From Bacillota bacterium (lineage in GTDB: Bacteria > Bacillota > Clostridia > Lachnospirales > Lachnospiraceae), in the NCBI GenBank assembly GCA_023411225.1, contig JAEYPA010000106.1, positions 1-20,954 on the forward strand: a stretch of DNA of 20,954 bases, read 5' to 3'. Position numbers and translations under genes: made by a program. This document shows positions 16,354 through 20,954 of this stretch, piece by piece; position 1 is the stretch's first letter, and each line of letters opens with the position of its first letter. The notes beneath the pieces are model-generated. The model was not told the origin of the DNA and did no database searches. It was given only the letters and a program-made list of their open reading frames with translations.

Positions 16354-16531
16354 AATTTCCTGAGATGTTCGATAACTCTTGATATTTTGAACCTACATTT
16401 TTGAACTGGGATTCCTACATTAATACGGGTATGTCAAGCCACCGATTTGCAGTGGAAGACAGAGACGATATTTGCGGAGACCCACCTAGCTTGGGCTAGG
16501 ACTCAAAATTCAAGAACCGGCATTTTGGGTT
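16354..16531 (+). ncRNA. ssrS: 6S RNA
   Basis: About 178 nt, the usual 6S size. The 5' part (TTCCTGAGATGTTCG) closely resembles that of E. coli 6S and pairs with the 3' end (CGGCATTTTGGG) in an 11-bp stem rich in G-U pairs. A second helix joins 16378-16390 to 16503-16514 with one bulged base. Inside is a large open centre and an apical arm, with a CCTAGC-TTGG-GCTAGG hairpin (16485-16500) in the 3' side of the bubble, as in Firmicute 6S RNAs. It has its own promoter, and a terminator follows. 6S RNA binds housekeeping RNA polymerase as an open-promoter mimic and accumulates in stationary phase. No ORF lies here. Exact ends are estimates. Confidence 0.88.
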
Positions 16532-16545
16532 ATATATGATTTGAT

Positions 16546-16582
16546 AAAGGGCAACTACTAAGTGGGTTGCCCTTTAGTATTT
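16546..16582 (+). terminator. Terminator downstream of 6S RNA
   Basis: A perfect 10-bp stem (16546-16555 with 16566-16575) with a 10-nt loop, followed by a modest T-rich run to 16582. It separates the 6S RNA from the sortase promoter. Confidence 0.8.
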
Positions 16583-16597
16583 AAAAGCCATTTACTG

Positions 16598-16627
16598 TTG
16601 CTTTTAGGGACTGGTATCCGATATAAT
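16598..16627 (+). promoter_or_regulatory. Promoter of the sortase gene
   Basis: TTGCTT (16598-16603) and consensus TATAAT (16622-16627) with an 18-bp spacer, between the 6S terminator and the sortase start. Predicted start is near 16634. Confidence 0.7.
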
Positions 16628-16659
16628 GAATATAACAATTTATTTTTGGAGATGGCAAG

Positions 16660-17370
16660 GTGAAGAAGAAAATTTTTAATGGTATTGGTATTTTATTAAT
16701 ATTAATTGGAATAGGTATAATACTTTATCCGAAGATTACAGAGAGACAAGCACAGATGGACAGTAGTGAATTACTACAGGAAGCGTACGCTAAGATGGAT
16801 TCCGCTTGTAATGACCCAGAGCTTGTAAATGTAGATGGAAACACGAATAGGAATAATTCAATTGCTTCTGTTGAATATAGTAATTTAGCTTTAGAAATGG
16901 AAAGTGAAACTGATACTAAGTCAGAAACTCCAGCCACAATGTCTGTTGATGAGAAAAGAGAATTGCTTTTACAAAAGCAAAAAGTTTATGGAATTATTGA
17001 GATACCGGATATAGAATTGAATTTTGTTATTGTAGTAGGTACCGAGCAAAGTAACCTTCGTTGCGCCATAGGACACATGTCTGGAACTGCACATTTAGGA
17101 CAGAAGGGAAACTGTGTATTAGCAGGACATCGTGGCGGCATCTATGGAACCTTCTTTAAAGATATAGATGAGCTTAATAATGGAGCAGAGGTAAAGGTTA
17201 TTAACATGCGCAAGGAAACTTATACATATGAAGTGTATGAACAATTCGAGGTTAATCCGGATGACATGAAAGTAACTGAAGATATTGACGATGAGACAAC
17301 ATTAACATTAATTTCTTGTGAAGATAATGGCGACTCTAGGCTTATTGTACGATGTAGGTTAAAAAAATAA
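16660..17370 (+). CDS. Class D-type sortase
   Basis: A 236-residue transpeptidase anchored by one N-terminal transmembrane helix (about 6-24). A polar stalk (about 28-100) leads to the sortase domain. GIIEIPDIELNFVIVVGT starts the beta barrel; H157 in VLAGHRGG, C220 in LISCED and R227 in SRLIV form the catalytic triad. Sortases cleave an LPXTG-like signal and attach the protein to peptidoglycan or to another subunit. The short stalk, GHRG context and compact C-terminus suit class D. The start is GTG at 16660 with GGAG 8 nt upstream. No protein in the window shows a sorting signal, so its substrates lie elsewhere. No terminator separates it from the riboswitch and transglutaminase gene downstream. 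Confidence 0.93.
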   Translation: MKKKIFNGIGILLILIGIGIILYPKITERQAQMDSSELLQEAYAKMDSACNDPELVNVDGNTNRNNSIASVEYSNLALEMESETDTKSETPATMSVDEKRELLLQKQKVYGIIEIPDIELNFVIVVGTEQSNLRCAIGHMSGTAHLGQKGNCVLAGHRGGIYGTFFKDIDELNNGAEVKVINMRKETYTYEVYEQFEVNPDDMKVTEDIDDETTLTLISCEDNGDSRLIVRCRLKK

Positions 17371-17380
17371 CTTATCAACG

Positions 17381-17450
17381 AAAAAGGCAAACTTAATGCA
17401 AATTAAGGACGCAAAGCTACAGGGCCTGTAATATGGCAGCCAGTTACCGA
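17381..17450 (+). promoter_or_regulatory. Cyclic di-GMP-I (GEMM) riboswitch
   Basis: The aptamer lies in the 92-nt gap between sortase and transglutaminase genes. It matches the GEMM-I pattern: GGCAAAC, a hairpin of 6 bp (17392-17397 with 17402-17407) capped by a GCAA tetraloop, the invariant GGACGCAAAGC segment, a second helix with GGGCC and GGCAGCC arms, and the closing GTTACCG. The tetraloop would dock on the second helix. The Shine-Dalgarno AAGGA (17451-17455) starts right after the aptamer, and there is no room for a terminator hairpin, so ligand control of translation initiation is likelier than attenuation. Whether c-di-GMP turns the gene on or off is not decided by the sequence. Confidence 0.93.
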
Positions 17451-17462
17451 AAGGATGAAAAA

Positions 17463-18296
17463 ATGAAAATTACAAAGCAAGTTATATCGATGATGTTAGG
17501 TATTTTTATGATAATAGAACTATTGATACCAATAGTAACTGTGGATGCGGCTATAGCCACTAATGTTACTATTGTCAATAACCGGGATGGTACTATTACA
17601 TATAAATACAAGAATCCAGATGCAAAAAAAACGAAGGTACTAGTTATTAAGGGGAATACCCAGTATCAGTATGAACTGAAAAAAGGGAACAATACTGTAA
17701 GAATTCCTTTGACAGAAGGTAATGGAAACTATAAGATTCTTCTTTGCAAGAAGATTAAAGGGTCTCAGTATGCTGTGCTAAATCAAAAGTCTGTTGCATT
17801 AAAGTTGACACCAACCTATAAAGCATTTAGACCTACTCATATTATAATTAGCTTTAAAGCTAATAATGCGGTCATTAGGATGGCGAAAACCCTTACAAAG
17901 AAGAGTAAGACCAAGGAAGCTAAGATAAATGCAGTCTGGAAATATGTTTATAAGAATTTTAAATATGATTATGCAAAGCAGAGAAAACTCAGTTCTTTTA
18001 CGAGTCAGTACATACCAAATGTGAACACAACCTATAAATCAAAGAAAGGCATCTGCTATGATATTTCGTCAGTATTTGCCTCCATGTTACGAAGTCTTGG
18101 AATAGAGACTAAACTGGTTACAGGATATAGCAAAAAGGTTACAGGGTATCATGCTTGGAATAAAGTATACAATTCCCAGACGAAGAAATGGTACATAATT
18201 GACTGTACTTATGATCTTTGTATGTATAGGGCGAAGAAGAAAGTTAGTATGAAGAAAAAAGTCAAGGACTATAAGACTGAGGTATATCAGTATTAA
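17463..18296 (+). CDS. Secreted transglutaminase-like (papain-fold) protein
   Basis: A 277-residue protein with a signal peptide (hydrophobic core about 8-26, likely cleavage near VDA-A). Residues 32-118 form a beta-rich domain without a family I recognise (DGTITYKYKNPDAKKTKVL and a lysine-rich run). The C-terminal transglutaminase-like domain (about 140-255) shows the Cys-His-Asp triad: C198 in KGICYDISSVFASMLRSLGI, H230 in GYHAWNKV and D247 in WYIIDCTYD. Such bacterial domains usually act as cysteine proteases or amide-modifying enzymes outside the cell; the substrate is unknown. There is no LPXTG or anchor. The ATG at 17463 has AAGGA 7 nt upstream; an in-frame ATG at 17433 lies inside the riboswitch and is rejected. 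Expression should respond to c-di-GMP. Confidence 0.92.
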   Translation: MKITKQVISMMLGIFMIIELLIPIVTVDAAIATNVTIVNNRDGTITYKYKNPDAKKTKVLVIKGNTQYQYELKKGNNTVRIPLTEGNGNYKILLCKKIKGSQYAVLNQKSVALKLTPTYKAFRPTHIIISFKANNAVIRMAKTLTKKSKTKEAKINAVWKYVYKNFKYDYAKQRKLSSFTSQYIPNVNTTYKSKKGICYDISSVFASMLRSLGIETKLVTGYSKKVTGYHAWNKVYNSQTKKWYIIDCTYDLCMYRAKKKVSMKKKVKDYKTEVYQY

Positions 18297-18312
18297 ATAT
18301 ATTGGATTAACA

Positions 18313-18364
18313 CATGGGCCAGTCACTTATTTGGTAGAGGTATTAAATAAGTGACTGGCCCATG
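18313..18364 (+). terminator. Long perfect hairpin after the transglutaminase gene
   Basis: Perfect 20-bp arms at 18313-18332 and 18345-18364 enclose 12 nt, with extra wobble pairs into the loop. It ends the sortase/transglutaminase unit by position. However, neither strand shows a T run right after the stem, so it is not a textbook intrinsic terminator. It could protect the 3' end of the mRNA or mark a small dispersed palindromic repeat. Confidence 0.6.
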
Positions 18365-18380
18365 GTTATGAATAAAGAAC

Positions 18381-18409
18381 TTGTTATTTATTCAGACTAT
18401 CTTTATAAT
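18381..18409 (+). promoter_or_regulatory. Promoter of nadE
   Basis: TTGTTA (18381-18386) and consensus TATAAT (18404-18409) with a 17-bp spacer, 44 bases before the nadE ATG. Predicted start is near 18416. Confidence 0.85.
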
Positions 18410-18452
18410 AAAGGTTATATTACGCATTCCAATCCGTTTGGAGGGTTTACAG

Positions 18453-20393
18453 ATGAAGTATGGATTTTTAAAAGTTGCATGTGCAACACCTGTCATTAAA
18501 GTGGCAGATTGCCGGTATAATAGCAAACAGATTAGCGACATGATAAAGCAGTGTGAGAAAGATAAGATAAAACTGTTGGTATTTCCTGAGTTATCTATAA
18601 CTGGTTATACCTGCGGCGATTTATTTTTGCAGGATACACTTTTAAAAGCTGCCTTACAGGAACTTGATGTGTTGGCAAAAATGACAAAGGATATGGAGAT
18701 TACAGTTGTGGTTGGGCTTCCTATGATGAAGCACCATAAGCTTTACAATGTGGCTGCAATTTTACATGATGGAGGAATCTTAGGATTGGTTCCTAAATCT
18801 ACTATTCCAAATTATTCAGAGTTTTATGAAGGACGGTATTTCTATCATGGGGATACTATGGTTGAACAAGTCTATGTAGCCGGAGAGACGATTCCATTTG
18901 GAACGAATCTATTGTTTACATGTAGAGAGATGCCACTTTTTACACTTGCGGTAGAAATTTGTGAGGATGTGTGGACAGCGATTCCTCCATCTTCTCGCCA
19001 TGCATTAGCCGGAGCTACTGTGATAGCTAACTGTTCCGCCAGTGATGAGACAACTAGTAAGGCCGACTATCGTAGAGAGTTGGTTTCTAATCAGTCTGCA
19101 AGGTTACTTTCAGCTTATCTCTATGCAGATGCAGGGGCTGGAGAGTCTACCACTGATGTGGTTTATGCGGGACATAGTCTTATAGCAGAAAATGGTACCG
19201 TGCTACAGGAATCTAAAATGTTTCAGCAGGAAAATAGTTACATTGTTACAGAGATAGATCTGGGACGTCTGGAGGCGGAGAGAAGGAGAAATATGTCCTT
19301 TAAAACCGAAAATCGAGACGACTACCAGGTGATTTCTTTTAGCCTGAAGAATCAGGATCAGGAAGAACTTGAGATTACAGAATTAACACGATTTATAGAT
19401 AAGGCACCTTTTGTGCCTAGCAATGCACAAAAACGTGAACTTAGGTGTAATACGATATTAAATATTCAAGCTTGTGGTCTGAAAAAAAGATTGGAACATA
19501 CTAACTGCAAATCTGCAGTAATTGGTATCTCTGGAGGGCTAGACTCTACCCTGGCATTGTTAGTTACTGTAAGAGCTTTTGATATGCTAGGAAAGCCTCA
19601 TAAGGACATTGTAGCTGTGACCATGCCATGTTTTGGCACTACAGATCGGACCTATCAGAATGCAGTTATGCTGACTAGACTTTTGGGAGTTAACTTAAGG
19701 GAAATTCGTATTAATGAGGCGGTAATGCTTCATTTACGGGATATAGGTCACGATATAAATGTTCATGATGTTACCTATGAGAATGCCCAAGCCAGAGAAA
19801 GAACTCAGATTCTTATGAATATTGCTAACCAGACTAATGGAATGGTCATTGGCACTGGAGATATGAGTGAGTTGGCTTTAGGATGGGCTACCTATAATGG
19901 GGATCACATGTCTATGTATGGAGTAAACTGTTCAGTACCAAAGACACTGGTACGTTATCTGGTTGCTTATTATTCCTCCACACAGGAGAGTAAGGAAGTA
20001 CAGGCTGTTCTTCAGGACATCCTAGATACCCCGGTTAGTCCAGAATTATTGCCTCCGGAGGATGGTGAGATTTCACAAAAGACAGAGGATATTGTAGGCC
20101 CATATGAGTTACACGATTTCTTCCTGTACTATGTAATGCGTTTGGGATATTCACCAAAGAAAATCTATCATATAGCCTGCTATGCTTTTACGGGTGACTA
20201 CGAGGAAGAAGTTATATTAAAATGGTTAACTATGTTTTACCATCGTTTCTTTTCACAGCAGTATAAGAGATCCTGTCTACCAGATGGTCCTAAAGTGGGA
20301 AGTGTAGCACTTTCACCTAGAGGGGATCTTAGAATGCCAAGTGATGCTTGTGTACAGCTATGGCAGGAGGAATTGACAGAATTACAGGGATAA
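18453..20393 (+). CDS. nadE: Glutamine-dependent NAD+ synthetase
   Basis: A 646-residue cytoplasmic enzyme that amidates nicotinate adenine dinucleotide (NaAD) to NAD+ using ATP and ammonia from glutamine. The N-terminal nitrilase-type glutaminase (about 1-280) has the triad E46 (VFPELSITGY), K115 (LVPKSTIPNY) and C170 (AVEICEDVW). The C-terminal synthetase (about 340-646) has the ATP-pyrophosphatase P-loop SGGLDS at 360-365 and the later segment IGTGDMSELALGWATYNGDHM. The length fits the large two-domain NadE, as in Mycobacterium. The ATG at 18453 has GGAGGG 7 nt upstream. The frame extends back to 18381, but that extension is the promoter itself. The gene appears monocistronic, with the degV gene 76 nt downstream. 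Confidence 0.97.
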   Translation: MKYGFLKVACATPVIKVADCRYNSKQISDMIKQCEKDKIKLLVFPELSITGYTCGDLFLQDTLLKAALQELDVLAKMTKDMEITVVVGLPMMKHHKLYNVAAILHDGGILGLVPKSTIPNYSEFYEGRYFYHGDTMVEQVYVAGETIPFGTNLLFTCREMPLFTLAVEICEDVWTAIPPSSRHALAGATVIANCSASDETTSKADYRRELVSNQSARLLSAYLYADAGAGESTTDVVYAGHSLIAENGTVLQESKMFQQENSYIVTEIDLGRLEAERRRNMSFKTENRDDYQVISFSLKNQDQEELEITELTRFIDKAPFVPSNAQKRELRCNTILNIQACGLKKRLEHTNCKSAVIGISGGLDSTLALLVTVRAFDMLGKPHKDIVAVTMPCFGTTDRTYQNAVMLTRLLGVNLREIRINEAVMLHLRDIGHDINVHDVTYENAQARERTQILMNIANQTNGMVIGTGDMSELALGWATYNGDHMSMYGVNCSVPKTLVRYLVAYYSSTQESKEVQAVLQDILDTPVSPELLPPEDGEISQKTEDIVGPYELHDFFLYYVMRLGYSPKKIYHIACYAFTGDYEEEVILKWLTMFYHRFFSQQYKRSCLPDGPKVGSVALSPRGDLRMPSDACVQLWQEELTELQG

Positions 20394-20469
20394 GATTAGA
20401 AGATTGATATACAAGACAGATAAGACCGACTAAAATGACTTATGAATAATAAGTGTAAGGAGGAGCAAT

Positions 20470-20954
20470 ATGGCATTAAAAATCATAACAGATTCAGCAT
20501 CGGATATTCCGCAGCAGTTCGCAAAAGAATATAATTTTGAGGTAATTCCAACACCAGTGGTAATAGATGAAAAGGATTATTTGGATGGAGAAACCATCAT
20601 GCCGTCAGATTTTTATAAGCTGTTGGCGACAGATAGTAATATAAAGACTTATCATATCAGTCAATATATGTTTCAGGAGCATTTTGAACCATATGCGAAA
20701 AGGGGAGACCAGTTGGTATATATCTGTTTTTCGACTGGAATTGCAGGCACTTTTCAGGCGGCAAATCTGGCTAAAGAGGCACTCTTAGAGGACTACCCTA
20801 ATTTTGATCTTACAATTATAGACGGAAGATGTGCATCCATTGGCTTTGGATTGTTGGTTTATTATGCGGCGTTGATGCTTAGTGCTGGTTGTGACCGAGA
20901 TACCATTGTGGAGGCAGTTGAATTTCACCGTGATCATATGGAGCATGTATTTAC
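20470..20954 (+). CDS. DegV family protein, 3'-truncated by the window edge
   Basis: The frame starts at an ATG with GGAGG just upstream and stays open to the end of the window, giving 161 codons of a family usually near 280-290 residues. The N-terminus MALKIITDSASDIPQQF contains the DegV TDSASDIP motif. VYICFSTGIAGTFQAANLA is the second ligand-binding segment, and IIDGRCASIGFGLLVYYAA the third conserved one. DegV/FakB proteins bind a fatty acid; FakB members present it to the kinase FakA for phosphorylation. The C-terminal part is not visible, so a FakB role cannot be confirmed. Proximity to nadE may mean shared transcription, since no clear terminator or promoter lies between. Confidence 0.93.
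   Translation, partial: MALKIITDSASDIPQQFAKEYNFEVIPTPVVIDEKDYLDGETIMPSDFYKLLATDSNIKTYHISQYMFQEHFEPYAKRGDQLVYICFSTGIAGTFQAANLAKEALLEDYPNFDLTIIDGRCASIGFGLLVYYAALMLSAGCDRDTIVEAVEFHRDHMEHVF

Noticed and set aside
17433..17462. Upstream in-frame ATG extending the transglutaminase-like protein
   Set aside because: This ATG is within the conserved part of the c-di-GMP aptamer; the start at 17463 has a proper ribosome site and leads straight into a signal peptide.
18381..18452. N-terminal extension of NadE
   Set aside because: The bases form a consensus promoter, and the ATG at 18453 has a strong ribosome site and the usual NadE start.
1..20954. CRISPR arrays, tRNA genes, insertion sequences or prophage
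   Set aside because: No regularly spaced direct repeats, cloverleaf sequences, transposase, integrase or phage genes were seen on either strand.

Overview
The window reads as chromosomal DNA from a low-GC Firmicute of class Clostridia, most likely a Lachnospiraceae-like anaerobe. This is inferred from AT-rich sequence, purine-rich Shine-Dalgarno sites before most genes, TTG/GTG starts, a phenylalanine T-box before pheST, a cyclic-di-GMP-I riboswitch, a class D-type sortase, SpoIID- and SleB-type wall proteins and a DegV protein. No transposase, integrase, phage gene, tRNA, rRNA or CRISPR array was seen. The region looks like ordinary chromosome with several well-formed RNA regulators.

Layout. 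1-668: 3' part of a SpoIID/LytB-domain protein. 740-1576 (minus): a YihY/BrkB-type membrane protein, sharing a bidirectional terminator with the SpoIID gene. 1709-5589: promoter, Phe T-box leader (UUC specifier), pheS and pheT. 5689-9523: a probable five-gene operon of an unrecognised two-TM protein, a VanZ-family protein, a small membrane protein, and a VanR/VanS-like two-component pair, ending in a strong terminator. 9572-10015: AT-rich non-coding DNA ending in a promoter embedded in a perfect 12-bp inverted repeat. 10016-10930: membrane-anchored SleB-type wall hydrolase. 11093-12577: threonine synthase. 12704-13177: hotdog acyl-CoA thioesterase. 13215-13901 (minus): secreted protein with bacterial Ig-like domains, divergent from a second two-component pair (14128-16312). 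16354-16531: a 6S RNA with its own promoter and downstream terminator. 16660-18296: sortase, then an intercistronic c-di-GMP-I riboswitch, then a secreted transglutaminase-like protein. 18453-20393: glutamine-dependent NAD synthetase. 20470-20954: 5' part of a DegV protein.

How the parts fit. Much of the window concerns the cell envelope (SpoIID, SleB, VanZ, sortase, transglutaminase, Ig-like protein and two sensor kinases), interleaved with housekeeping genes (pheST, thrC, nadE). Regulation is unusually visible: tRNA-Phe charging controls pheST, c-di-GMP probably controls the transglutaminase separately from the sortase, 6S RNA would modulate RNA polymerase globally, and two two-component systems probably respond to envelope or external signals. 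No wholly new system can be proven from sequence alone. The best leads are the sortase/riboswitch/transglutaminase unit, the unrecognised membrane protein that leads the VanZ/two-component operon, and the palindrome around the sleB-like promoter.
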